Of a stretch of 45,116 bases of DNA, positions 1 to 7,876 are shown piece after piece. The stretch spans positions 1-45,116 of the forward strand of contig JBLHRR010000027.1 in assembly GCA_047626155.1 (NCBI GenBank). The letters are read 5' to 3'. Each line of letters begins with the position of its first letter. Within the stretch, counting starts at the first letter, position 1. The translations under genes and the position numbers were made by a program. The notes under the pieces were generated by a model. That model was given only the letters and a program-made list of their open reading frames with translations. It ran no database searches and was not told where the DNA came from. This DNA is from CALGLS01 sp047626155 (GTDB lineage: Bacteria; Bacteroidota; Bacteroidia; Chitinophagales; Saprospiraceae).

Positions 1-194
1 CAGCTAAATATTCTTTGGAAATCTTCCGTTTCAAACTTTCTGAGTACTTTGTTCTTCGCTTTATGCGCTTCTTTGGATTTGTCACAACTTTTCACGTTTT
101 GGTGTAAAGCTATATTGATTGAATACACATTCACCACATCCACATCCACCTGCTGCCCAAATTGATTAAACAAGGCCACTCTGAAATACTTCAA
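1..194 (-). CDS. Possible 5' part of an unknown gene running off the left edge
   Basis: On the minus strand a frame stays open from a TAA stop near 219 to the window edge, giving about 64 codons from a TTG at 194. A purine-rich AGGAGG lies 5 bases before that TTG, and a GTG at 179 is the alternative start. There is no ATG. The predicted peptide is rich in Val, Asn and Lys and matches no family I recognise. Bacteroidota seldom use Shine-Dalgarno signals, so the AGGAGG may be chance. The rest of 195-426 is AT-rich and holds nothing else that I can name, apart from the presumed promoter of the gene at 427. This could equally be non-coding DNA or a gene remnant. Confidence 0.18.
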   Translation of the reverse strand, partial: MKYFRVALFNQFGQQVDVDVVNVYSINIALHQNVKSCDKSKEAHKAKNKVLRKFETEDFQRIFS

Positions 195-426
195 TACTTC
201 CTCCTTCCTCCCTTTCGCTTATATTTTCGCTTACAGCTCCCCTGTAAAAGCGAACTTTCTTTCGAAATAATTATTTTTAGCAAAAAAATATTCTTTTCTA
301 AATACACTCTCTTTCAACACTTTAAACATCTAAATTAAAAAATACGACTTCCCCTTTATGGAATTTCCCCTTTTCTGCAACCTATATATAGACAGTTTAT
401 TCTAAAACATAAAACCTATATATCAG

Positions 427-1983
427 ATGCTAGTAAAAACTTACGCGAGTGCCGTACAGGGAGTTGATGCGCAGACCATTACCGTGGAGGTCAACTCCGG
501 AGGCCACGTTCTGGAAGGAAAAAATTTCTATAGCTTAGTCGGCTTGCCCGATAGTGCGGTCCGCGAAGGATGGCAACGGGTGGCTGCTGCGGTCAAGAAC
601 ATTGGTTTCAAGCTGCCGCGAAATAAAATAACTGTCAACCTCGCTCCGGCTGACATTCGTAAAGAAGGAGCCGCTTATGATTTACCGATTGCCCTAGGCG
701 TATTAGGCACCTGCGGAGGGATGGACGTTAGTACGCTTCATGAATACATTGTAATGGGAGAGCTTTCTTTAGACGGTGGTCTGCGCCCGGTAAAGGGCGT
801 ATTACCTATGGCGATTCAGGCTAGGAAAGAAGGCTACAAAGGTTTGATCGTACCAAAGGTAAACGCGCGCGAAGCTGCCATTGTTGACCAACTCGAAGTA
901 TACGCTGCTGAAAACCTTACAGAGGTAGTCGGTTTTTTTAACAAGACAACTACATTAGAACGAGTCAAACAAGATACACGCGAATTATTTAAGGGCAACC
1001 AAAACAATTATGACGTTGACTTCTCAGATGTTAAAGGTCAGGAGAACATCAAACGAGCTTTGGAGCTTGCCGCAGCCGGAGGGCACAACGTCATTCTAAT
1101 CGGCCCACCAGGAGCTGGAAAAACAATGCTTGCACGTCGAATGCCAACCATACTTCCCCCACTCAATTTGCGCGAAGCTTTAGAAACAACTAAAATTCAT
1201 TCTGTAGCTGGATTGTTAGGTAAGAATGGCTCTTTAGTCACTGTACGCCCTTTTCGATCCCCACATCATACGGTGAGTGATGCGGCTTTAGTGGGAGGTG
1301 GCTCCAACCCACAACCGGGAGAGATCTCTCTGGCTCACCACGGTGTTTTGTTTTTGGATGAATTACCAGAATTCAAACGAACGGTTCTGGAAGTCCTTCG
1401 CCAGCCAATGGAGGAGCGGAAGGTGACCATTTCAAGAGCAAGAATTTCGGTGGAATTTCCTTCTAGCTTTATGCTAGTGGCTTCCATGAATCCTTGTCCT
1501 TGTGGTTATTACAACCATCCGGAAAAGGATTGTGTTTGTGGAGCAGGAGTGGTGCAACGATACCTTAATAAAATCTCTGGGCCCCTACTCGATCGTATTG
1601 ATTTGCACGTGGAAGTTACTCCAGTTTCTTATGAGAAACTCTCTAGTACGGAGCGACCTGACGAGTCGAGCAAGGACATTGTTGAACGGGTGGTAACGGC
1701 TCGGGGTATTCAATCTAAGCGATTTGAGCATTTACCTGATGTGTATTGTAATGCGCAAATGCCGAGTCGAATGGTTCGGGAGGTTTGTCAGTTGGGACCT
1801 GAAGGATTGACGATGTTGAAGGTGGCGATGGAGCGCTTGAAATTATCGGCGCGAGCTTATGATCGGATATTGAAGGTGGCTAGGACGGGGGCGGATTTGG
1901 CGGGGAGTGCTGATATTGAGATGGAGCATTTGGCGGAGGCTATTAATTATCGGAGCTTGGATAGGGAGGGATGGGCGGGGTAA
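427..1983 (+). CDS. YifB/ComM-family Mg-chelatase-like AAA+ ATPase
   Basis: This is a 518-residue protein, the usual length for the family. The N-terminal third (about 1-190) is the Lon-protease-like ChlI domain. The AAA+ core follows with Walker A GPPGAGKT at 226-233 and Walker B VLFLDE at 307-312. It also has the family's Cys-rich NPCPCG segment followed by a second CxC pair, and the GPLLDRIDLH signature. ComM in gamma-proteobacteria is a hexameric helicase that promotes branch migration during natural transformation; in Bacteroidota the role is inferred only. The ATG at 427 gives the canonical N-terminus MLVKTYASAVQGVDAQ. The last 80 codons are strikingly G-rich and poor in C compared with the start of the gene. 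A direct repeat begins 3 bases after the stop codon. Confidence 0.95.
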   Translation: MLVKTYASAVQGVDAQTITVEVNSGGHVLEGKNFYSLVGLPDSAVREGWQRVAAAVKNIGFKLPRNKITVNLAPADIRKEGAAYDLPIALGVLGTCGGMDVSTLHEYIVMGELSLDGGLRPVKGVLPMAIQARKEGYKGLIVPKVNAREAAIVDQLEVYAAENLTEVVGFFNKTTTLERVKQDTRELFKGNQNNYDVDFSDVKGQENIKRALELAAAGGHNVILIGPPGAGKTMLARRMPTILPPLNLREALETTKIHSVAGLLGKNGSLVTVRPFRSPHHTVSDAALVGGGSNPQPGEISLAHHGVLFLDELPEFKRTVLEVLRQPMEERKVTISRARISVEFPSSFMLVASMNPCPCGYYNHPEKDCVCGAGVVQRYLNKISGPLLDRIDLHVEVTPVSYEKLSSTERPDESSKDIVERVVTARGIQSKRFEHLPDVYCNAQMPSRMVREVCQLGPEGLTMLKVAMERLKLSARAYDRILKVARTGADLAGSADIEMEHLAEAINYRSLDREGWAG

Positions 1984-1985
1984 TT

Positions 1986-2056
1986 GAATAATGAATATTG
2001 AGTGCGGGAATATTGAATATTGATTTGGCGCTCAGACGCGGAGTCACTTAATCATT
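1986..2056. repeat. 71-bp direct repeat, copy 1
   Basis: Copy 1 starts just after the YifB-family stop codon. It is repeated 100 bases downstream at 2086-2155 with about six substitutions and one single-base deletion. Both copies carry a GAATATTGAATATTGA core followed by GGCGCTCA(A/G)ACGCG. The pair lies immediately upstream of a four-helix-bundle gene, and related motifs in the opposite orientation lie just downstream of that gene. Confidence 0.85.
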
Positions 2057-2085
2057 CCTTCCTTTTGGAAACCATTTGGAATTTG

Positions 2086-2155
2086 GAATAATGAACATTG
2101 AGTGCGGGAATGTTGAATATTGATTGGCGCTCAAACGCGAAGTCACCTAACCATT
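2086..2155. repeat. 70-bp direct repeat, copy 2
   Basis: This is the second copy of the repeat at 1986-2056. A TTG at 2120 inside it opens the frame of the following gene, but that start would translate repeat DNA. The ATG at 2204, outside the repeat, is the likely start. Confidence 0.85.
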
Positions 2156-2203
2156 ATTCTTTATTCGAGATTCACTCTTTTTGAAAACTACAAAATAAAA
2201 AAA

Positions 2204-2578
2204 ATGAAAAAATTCGATCTACAAGAACGCCTAATCAAATTCAGCATTGACTTAATCAAAACACTCGACAAGCTTCCTAACTATGTAATTGGAAAACATC
2301 TAAAAGGACAACTGACAAGGTCAGGCACCTCTCCTACACTTAACTATGCAGAAGCTTGTGACGCTGAAAGTCGAAAGGATTTTATGCATAAAATAAAAAT
2401 AGTGTTGAAAGAATTACGCGAAACACTCGTAGAACTAAAAATGATTGACGGTCTTTCTTTTACATTTGTTGATCCTAAGCCATTATTAAAAGAATGCGAT
2501 GAACTCCTTTCTATTTTTAACCGTAGTTATATAACTGCAAAGTCCAACATGGAGAAAGAACGCCTAAAAATCAAGTAG
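2204..2578 (+). CDS. Four-helix-bundle protein (S23 / 23S rRNA intervening-sequence type)
   Basis: From the ATG at 2204 the protein has 124 residues, the normal size of this family (about 115-130). The open frame extends upstream to 2120, but those codons lie in a repeat and give residues atypical of the family. Visible hallmarks are an amphipathic first helix, an Arg-Ser-Gly-Thr-Ser-Pro turn followed by NYAEA around residues 38-50, and a Lys/Glu-rich third helix with RKDFMHKIKIVLKELRET. Relatives occur in 23S rRNA intervening sequences and as many scattered copies in Bacteroidota; bAvd of diversity-generating retroelements shares the fold. The molecular function is unknown, with nucleic-acid binding often supposed. 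No reverse transcriptase or variable repeat lies nearby. The flanking repeats suggest that it moves or is copied as a unit. Confidence 0.9.
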   Translation: MKKFDLQERLIKFSIDLIKTLDKLPNYVIGKHLKGQLTRSGTSPTLNYAEACDAESRKDFMHKIKIVLKELRETLVELKMIDGLSFTFVDPKPLLKECDELLSIFNRSYITAKSNMEKERLKIK

Positions 2579-2633
2579 TAATAAAACACGAAAACTTCAC
2601 CTTTTAGCAAAAAGCGTAAGCAACGCGTCTTAC

Positions 2634-2675
2634 AATTCAATATTCAGAATTCGATATTCATGATTCGATATTCCT
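2634..2675. repeat. Three tandem 14-bp units after the four-helix-bundle gene
   Basis: Three consecutive 14-base units share the core ATTC(A/G)ATATTC (2634-2647, 2648-2661, 2662-2675). Read on the minus strand they give GAATAT(T/C)GAAT, the same motif as in the direct repeats upstream of the gene. The gene is therefore bracketed by inverted versions of one short motif. Confidence 0.8.
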
Positions 2676-2682
2676 TAAAACA

Positions 2683-4338
2683 CTACTCCCCTCCCAAAGG
2701 CTTTATCTTATCAACCCGTCGCCCTTCTCTGCTCTGACTAAAATAACTATTGATCTTCTCCAAACTATTATCCAGCTGCTGATCGTAAGGCTTTTGTTCG
2801 CGCCCTGATTGTCCCTCATTCTGACTAGCCATAGATTCCATGTAAATAGATTGTGAAGGAAAGGCAAAGCTGATACCCAAGTCGTCTGCCAACAATAGTA
2901 TTGCATACATCACTTCGTGTCGGCCAATCAGCTCTTCTGTCCAATCTTTGGCTTCAAAAAAGCAGTACAATAAGATATTTATAGCGCTATCTCCAAAGCT
3001 ATTTAGGTGAACTTCAAAATAGTCTTTTCTAGTGGTAGGGTGACTTTCGATAATGGCCCTGATTCCTTTTACAAACAGGTTTATTTTTTCGGGAGCGGTA
3101 TTATAGGTAACCCCTAATTCTGTTTTAAATCGCCTGTATTGCCTCAGCCCCATATTGTTGACGACCTTATTGCTCAACATCCCATTAGGCACGTACACTA
3201 CAGAGTTGGCGAAGGTTCTGATTCGGGTAGATCGCATGCCTACTTCTTCAACCGTACCATCCACCTCATCGAAGTGTATCCAATCGCCAATTTGAAACGG
3301 GCGATCAACAAATATCATAATAGACCCAAAGAAATTTTTCACCGTATCCTGTGCAGCAAGGGCTATGGCCAGGCCACCAATAGATATTCCGGCAAGGAGG
3401 GCGGTTACATTTACATTCAGGAATTCCAGCACATAAATAATACCTATAGACCAAATGATCCATTTGGCCACGCGACTCATTACTGGCAATAATTGATCGT
3501 CTAGTGTATTTTTTGTTTTTTTAGCAAGGCTATCAAGATAATGAAAAACAATACTGGCTATTTTAACTATAGTAAGTATGACGAAAAAAATACTGAGTAC
3601 CCCTAGCCATTTTAATAGTATCGAATTTAACCTTATAGGGAGCTGAAACATCGGTAAAAGAAATATCAATACCCTTACCGCTATTAATAAACCTAAAGAG
3701 CGAGCTACTTTAATTAAATCATCATTTACTTTTTCAGAGATATTGAATCTTTTTTGTAGAAATGCTCTAATAAGCCATTTTGAAATGGTGTAGACTAGGT
3801 AAAATACTAGCGTAATAAAAAGCAACAACATCAGTAAGCCCAGCCACTTCGCTACAGAAATGCTGAGTACTTCAAAGCCCCAGAAAGGACCGTGGAATCT
3901 TAGATTAAAATCAGTTCCAAGAGGAAAGACCTCTTCAAATAACTGGGGTATTTGATCAATGGTCGTTTTAGAATAATACCATTGACCATTTATCTGCTCC
4001 ACATAAATCCGGAGCTCGTCGCGGTCTATAAAATATAGACTTTCATTGGTAAGCGTATCCTTGTAATTATTGTTCTGAGGCAGGCGATTGATGTCAACAT
4101 AAAAACCTCTGCCATCAAGTATTTTTTTAAGTTGGATCGCTAGGTTCTCTTTATTCTCAATATAATCAGGAAAAGAAAATGCAGCCAGCTCTGGTACATA
4201 GCTATCATCTTGCAAGTAATACAAGTGATTGTAAACGACACCATAGGGAGAGAGATTTACTTTCGCAGAATCAATTTGACTGTAAAGATTGCAGGAAATA
4301 AAAATTAGGAGGAAGGTAAAGAGGTTATTATTATTCAT
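2683..4338 (-). CDS. MscS-family mechanosensitive ion channel with extracytoplasmic N-domain
   Basis: The protein has 551 residues. A signal peptide (residues 1-20) is followed by a periplasmic domain of about 140 residues without a recognised fold. Hydrophobic segments follow at roughly 161-188, 210-232, 242-266 and 291-307. The pore-lining helix is 312-338, with the Gly/Ala-rich sequence GISIGGLAIALAAQDTVKN. The beta domain follows (FQIGDWIHFDEVDGTVEEVG), then an alpha/beta domain to about 510 and a charged tail. MscS channels open under membrane tension and release solutes on osmotic downshift. The size and extra N-domain place it among the larger MscS relatives, as is common in Bacteroidota. 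The ATG at 4338 gives MNNNNLFTFLLIF, a good signal sequence. Confidence 0.93.
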   Translation of the reverse strand: MNNNNLFTFLLIFISCNLYSQIDSAKVNLSPYGVVYNHLYYLQDDSYVPELAAFSFPDYIENKENLAIQLKKILDGRGFYVDINRLPQNNNYKDTLTNESLYFIDRDELRIYVEQINGQWYYSKTTIDQIPQLFEEVFPLGTDFNLRFHGPFWGFEVLSISVAKWLGLLMLLLFITLVFYLVYTISKWLIRAFLQKRFNISEKVNDDLIKVARSLGLLIAVRVLIFLLPMFQLPIRLNSILLKWLGVLSIFFVILTIVKIASIVFHYLDSLAKKTKNTLDDQLLPVMSRVAKWIIWSIGIIYVLEFLNVNVTALLAGISIGGLAIALAAQDTVKNFFGSIMIFVDRPFQIGDWIHFDEVDGTVEEVGMRSTRIRTFANSVVYVPNGMLSNKVVNNMGLRQYRRFKTELGVTYNTAPEKINLFVKGIRAIIESHPTTRKDYFEVHLNSFGDSAINILLYCFFEAKDWTEELIGRHEVMYAILLLADDLGISFAFPSQSIYMESMASQNEGQSGREQKPYDQQLDNSLEKINSYFSQSREGRRVDKIKPLGGE

Positions 4339-4371
4339 TAGGTAAAGGCTTCTTTTCTGCGAAGGTAAGCA

Positions 4372-4965
4372 TTAGCAGGAGAAGGGCCGTATTAATGACA
4401 GAATCCCACCACTAAGAGAGATATCATAATTATCCAAAGTTAGGGCTAAAGAATTTATTCCATTTTCTTGAAACTCGATTTTACCGGGGGTGGTTCCAAA
4501 ATCAGAACCATTAATAACTAATATATCTCCATTACCAGCTGAAGTTTTATCTTGATTTAAACCATATGAAATATCAGAGACTACAGGAATGGAAAGAGAG
4601 TTTCTGATAGATGAGCCACTATCTTTTTTTTTAAAAATAGATGGTTTATTACTAAATTTCTTCGACGTAAAATCTATGAAAGAATTGCTACTAAGTGCCT
4701 TATATATATAATTATACAGGTTTTCAGACTTTTCAAATGCTAACACCTTTTCGTCAATTTCGTGATATACTAAAAAATGTTTTTGCTCATTTTTAGCGCG
4801 ATTAGTAGTGTAATCAAGGTGATACCTCATGACCCAACGTAAATTTAGATCATTAATGATCAAAATTTTACTGTTATCACTATTTTCAAAATCAGCTAAA
4901 AAAACACCATTTATTCCAATTGGCAAAGGATATACAACAATATTCTCATTGTAAGGTCTTGGCAA
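4372..4965 (-). pseudogene. Truncated IPT/TIG-domain protein fragment
   Basis: The frame is open for 197 codons but has no ATG start. The first usable codon is a TTG at 4965 and an in-frame stop lies about ten codons upstream, so there is no room for a signal peptide. Residues 131-167 resemble the opening strands of an IPT/TIG domain (SAGNGDILVINGSDFGTTPG). Only about 50 residues of a domain that needs roughly 80 are present, and the frame then ends in an unrelated-looking tail. In Bacteroidota this style of IPT domain usually sits inside large secreted, T9SS-sorted proteins, some with matrixin-type metallopeptidase domains. I read this as a leftover internal piece of such a gene, 33 bases upstream of the MscS gene. 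An intact small gene with a TTG start cannot be ruled out. Confidence 0.55.
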
Positions 4966-5136
4966 TTCTTTTTCTAAAGCCTTTATGGCTGGTTACAACC
5001 CCACTACTCCTATTGACTTATAAATAAAAAATATAATTAAATATTTGAAACATAATTAAAACACATACGTTATTTTTATATATAACTAGGTTCGCCAATT
5101 AACTTAATCATTTTATCACCATAAAATCTATAATGT

Positions 5137-6003
5137 ATGTCAAATGTAACATTTACCGTCGGAACCAATAGAAATTGCCGGTTTACCAACCCTCAACTTG
5201 CTAAAGTCAACCAAGCAATCGAGATCTTTCAAAAAGTATGGAATAGTAAAAATTTCAAAAAGGCAGTTTGCAACCACAATTGGTCAGCTGAAAACGGAAC
5301 TACATATAATCGTTTTCACATGAGCAACGGAATGTCTAATGATCAGGTATGGTCTTCTCTGTGGAATGCTTGTAATGAACCAAATTCCAGTTCTCCCACC
5401 AACAATTCTTTTACGGTAATGCCTTGTGCCTCTTGGAGTGATTACAACTGGTGTATAAACAGCGGTACACCTTCTGTTTGCGTGAACGTCAATTATGTAA
5501 ATTGTGATTGGTACACGCCTGTTCATATCGCTTCTGCTATGATGTATGACTTTTGTGTAAACTATTGTGGATTCAATGGAACAACTATGGCTAACATGGC
5601 GCAATGTTGGAATAACACAGTACCTGCGGCTTGTAGTACCATTATAAGAGACTGTGCGGTTATAGTTTGTAGTGATATTGTTGGAAACTGGTCAAATGTA
5701 GTTAACACAACTGCTTGGAATTGTTTCCCTTGTGCTGCCACCTGGACTGTCAATACTTATGGCACCAACTGGGTGAATTCTAGTGTGAAAGTAAATGAGA
5801 CCATTTGTGCGATGCAATATGAAATTGATTGCTTGAATAGCGTTAGCGAAAAAACATCTGACGAAATGAGCAGATACACTATGTTGGTCAATGCAGTAGA
5901 AACAATGAATGCTATGTCCAATAACATGTGTGTTACATCGCTTGATGGTTGTGAAGCCGCTTGGATGCCAGCGGTAACTACTGCGAATGTAGCTGTAGTA
6001 TAG
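5137..6003 (+). CDS. Cysteine-rich protein of unknown function
   Basis: The protein has 288 residues and begins at the ATG at 5137; I recognise no named family with certainty. It holds 19 cysteines (6.6%), 14 or more tryptophans and abundant Asn, but no signal peptide, lipobox or membrane segment. The layout resembles small Bacteroidota metallopeptidase-like proteins: an N-terminal FTNPQLAKVNQAIEIFQKVW helix, then a GMSNDQVW segment, then IASAMMYDFCVNYCGFNG at 131-148. In those relatives, recalled from memory, the last segment carries HExxHxxGFxH. Here every zinc-binding His is replaced, so any relationship implies a non-catalytic protein. A predicted helix at 222-265 follows. The upstream 170 bases are AT-rich, and a strong terminator follows 49 bases after the stop, so the gene is probably monocistronic. 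Confidence 0.75.
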   Translation: MSNVTFTVGTNRNCRFTNPQLAKVNQAIEIFQKVWNSKNFKKAVCNHNWSAENGTTYNRFHMSNGMSNDQVWSSLWNACNEPNSSSPTNNSFTVMPCASWSDYNWCINSGTPSVCVNVNYVNCDWYTPVHIASAMMYDFCVNYCGFNGTTMANMAQCWNNTVPAACSTIIRDCAVIVCSDIVGNWSNVVNTTAWNCFPCAATWTVNTYGTNWVNSSVKVNETICAMQYEIDCLNSVSEKTSDEMSRYTMLVNAVETMNAMSNNMCVTSLDGCEAAWMPAVTTANVAVV

Positions 6004-6051
6004 ATTATTTTTAGGGATGAAGAAGATATATACTAATTCTGAGTCCTAAAG

Positions 6052-6099
6052 CAAAAAAAAGACCGCCTCGTTAGTTCAACTAAGAAGGTGGTCTTTTTT
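6052..6099. terminator. Bidirectional intrinsic terminator
   Basis: An 11-bp stem (6058-6068 with 6086-6096, one G-U pair) is capped by an inner 5-bp stem around TTAGT/ACTAA. Runs of eight A before it and six T after it make it work in both directions. It sits between the convergent Cys-rich gene and the GH28 gene. Confidence 0.85.
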
Positions 6100-6183
6100 C
6101 ATTCACCTCTTCGGGTAAAATTTGGTACGGATAGCTGTGGTAAACATTTTACCCTTCAAGGAACGCTACATGGAATTTCAACT

Positions 6184-7656
6184 TTATCTTTCCCCCACCT
6201 CATTCAAAATAATCAACTCCTTCTTCTCATCTCCCCTAATATCAATAGCCTCCATTTCCAATTTCTTCACATCATCAAAAACAAAAGCTGGTCGATAATC
6301 CGGATCTTTAATAGAAATTTTAATATTCTTCAATGTTAAATGCTCCACATGACGTACATAAAATCCCCAAGCTGGAAGCTCTCCAAACATGGAAAACTCG
6401 GGGTAATGATTTGCGTATTCTGGCACCTCATTTAAACGAGAGACTGGCGTATGCGCTAAACCATTATTCCCTCTCCCAGGGTAAATGATTTCGATGTTTT
6501 CCAGCGTCACATTTTCAATAGGAATATTGGGAAGCCCCGTAATAGAAGCAGGAAAAATGTTATGGAAAAAAGGGAGCGCAGGGCCTCGGATGTCATAATC
6601 ATAGTCCGGACGTTCGAAAGCGATCTCTGCTCTGATGTTTCTTAGTACCACATTCTTCATTACCCCATTTCGCTTTTTAGGGTACCTTCTACCCAGACGA
6701 ATGAAAATGGCGTTGCCTGTATTTACAGCTTCAATATTCTCGACCAGTACATTTTCAATATGGCCACCATCTACTGTTTCTATCGCAATGGCAGAACGGA
6801 AAGTATCAAAGACTTTTATGTTTTCAATATGTACATTGGTAAAACCACCGATGGAGGCTGTTCCGAATTTTATTGCACTGGCGCTGGAGCGAACGGTGCA
6901 ATTACCAATGTAAATGCTATCGCAACTATAGCCATTGTGGTGAGATTTCAGGCAGATGCCATCGTCTCCACAATTGACATAACAATTGGTGATTCGAACA
7001 TTTTTGCAATCGCCAATGTCAATACCATCGTTGTTCCAATAAGTATCGCTGATGACTCGGACGCTGTCAATTATTATGTTTTCACTACGGTCATAGGTTT
7101 GTACCCAACTGGCAGAGTTCTTAATGGTTACTCCTGTGACTCTTATATTTTTACACTTTACAAATTCAATAATTTGTGGACGTAAATATTCTCTGGGGCG
7201 TTTTTCTGGGAAGGTGTATTGGGTGCTGTCAATTTGCCCGACGTAAAAAAGGCTGTCAATATTCAGAGCCAGTTGGCGGCCTTGCCCGTCTAGCGTCCCC
7301 TTTCCTGTGATGGCAATATTATGCTGACCGTCAGCCATTACTAAAGCTTTCCATCTGTTTAATTTTAAGTAATCTGAAACCTGAGTACTTCCCAATAATA
7401 CGGCGCCTTCTAGTAAATGAATTTCAATATTCGATTTCATAACAATGCTACCACACAAAAAGCGACCAGTCGGAATAATGACCCTTCCGCCATTCTCATC
7501 TGCTGCTTTATCTATCGCTGCTTGAATAGCAATTGTGCTGATTGTCGTTCCGTCAGCTACGGCACCAAAAGAGAGGATGTTGTAATCTTTTGCTTGTAAG
7601 TAAATTGTTATAAAGCAAGAGGTGATTAAGAGTAGAAGTGTTTTTTTCATATTCAT
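6184..7656 (-). CDS. GH28-type polygalacturonase-like beta-helix hydrolase
   Basis: This is a 490-residue exported protein with a signal peptide at 1-22 (cleavage near LQA). It starts with FGAVADG...AIQAAIDKA, the entry to the right-handed beta-helix of family GH28, which cuts galacturonosyl bonds in pectin and rhamnogalacturonan. The catalytic region is visible as NNDGID (208-213, matching NTD) and CGDDGICLKS (229-238, matching the DD pair). The usual GHG motif is not seen; FGTASIGG at 264-271 takes its place, as in other Bacteroidota GH28-like proteins. Substrate and exact cleavage mode therefore stay open. A GH78 rhamnosidase on the same strand 2.4 kb upstream (10078-12834) supports a role in rhamnogalacturonan breakdown. 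No SusC/SusD pair is in the window. A terminator follows 85 bases downstream. Confidence 0.88.
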   Translation of the reverse strand: MNMKKTLLLLITSCFITIYLQAKDYNILSFGAVADGTTISTIAIQAAIDKAADENGGRVIIPTGRFLCGSIVMKSNIEIHLLEGAVLLGSTQVSDYLKLNRWKALVMADGQHNIAITGKGTLDGQGRQLALNIDSLFYVGQIDSTQYTFPEKRPREYLRPQIIEFVKCKNIRVTGVTIKNSASWVQTYDRSENIIIDSVRVISDTYWNNDGIDIGDCKNVRITNCYVNCGDDGICLKSHHNGYSCDSIYIGNCTVRSSASAIKFGTASIGGFTNVHIENIKVFDTFRSAIAIETVDGGHIENVLVENIEAVNTGNAIFIRLGRRYPKKRNGVMKNVVLRNIRAEIAFERPDYDYDIRGPALPFFHNIFPASITGLPNIPIENVTLENIEIIYPGRGNNGLAHTPVSRLNEVPEYANHYPEFSMFGELPAWGFYVRHVEHLTLKNIKISIKDPDYRPAFVFDDVKKLEMEAIDIRGDEKKELIILNEVGER

Positions 7657-7695
7657 GAAGTAAGAATAAAGTTTGATTAATTGTAAACACGCTTA

Positions 7696-7725
7696 CGAAA
7701 GTATTCGAATTAGAATATTCAGCAA
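7696..7725 (-). promoter_or_regulatory. Candidate Bacteroidota promoter for the GH28 gene
   Basis: Read on the minus strand, TTG (7725-7723) is separated by 19 bases from TACTTTCG (7703-7696). This matches the Bacteroidota pattern TTG-N19-TAnnTTTG in all but one base. It would start transcription about 35 bases before the GH28 start codon. Confidence 0.4.
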
Positions 7726-7876
7726 GATACCCAATATTTGTAAAAAACAAACCTAGCAAAAAAATACCGCCGGATAGTGTACATACAAATACCTAAGTAT
7801 TACACTAAGACCAAACCTTACTAATTATTTTTCCCGATATTTGAGGCTCAACTTAAACAGCTTAAGTAATTTATTC

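Noticed and set aside
2120..2203. N-terminal extension of the four-helix-bundle frame
   Set aside because: It starts at TTG inside a direct repeat and encodes residues absent from this family; the ATG at 2204 gives the normal length.
2204..2578. Diversity-generating retroelement accessory gene (Avd)
   Set aside because: No reverse transcriptase, template repeat or variable repeat is seen near it.
2634..2675. CRISPR-like short repeats
   Set aside because: The units are 14 bases and directly adjacent with no spacers, and no cas gene is present.
6760..7185. 141-codon plus-strand frame inside the GH28 gene
   Set aside because: It is fully antisense to a well-supported beta-helix gene and has low-complexity Ile/Val/Asn composition.
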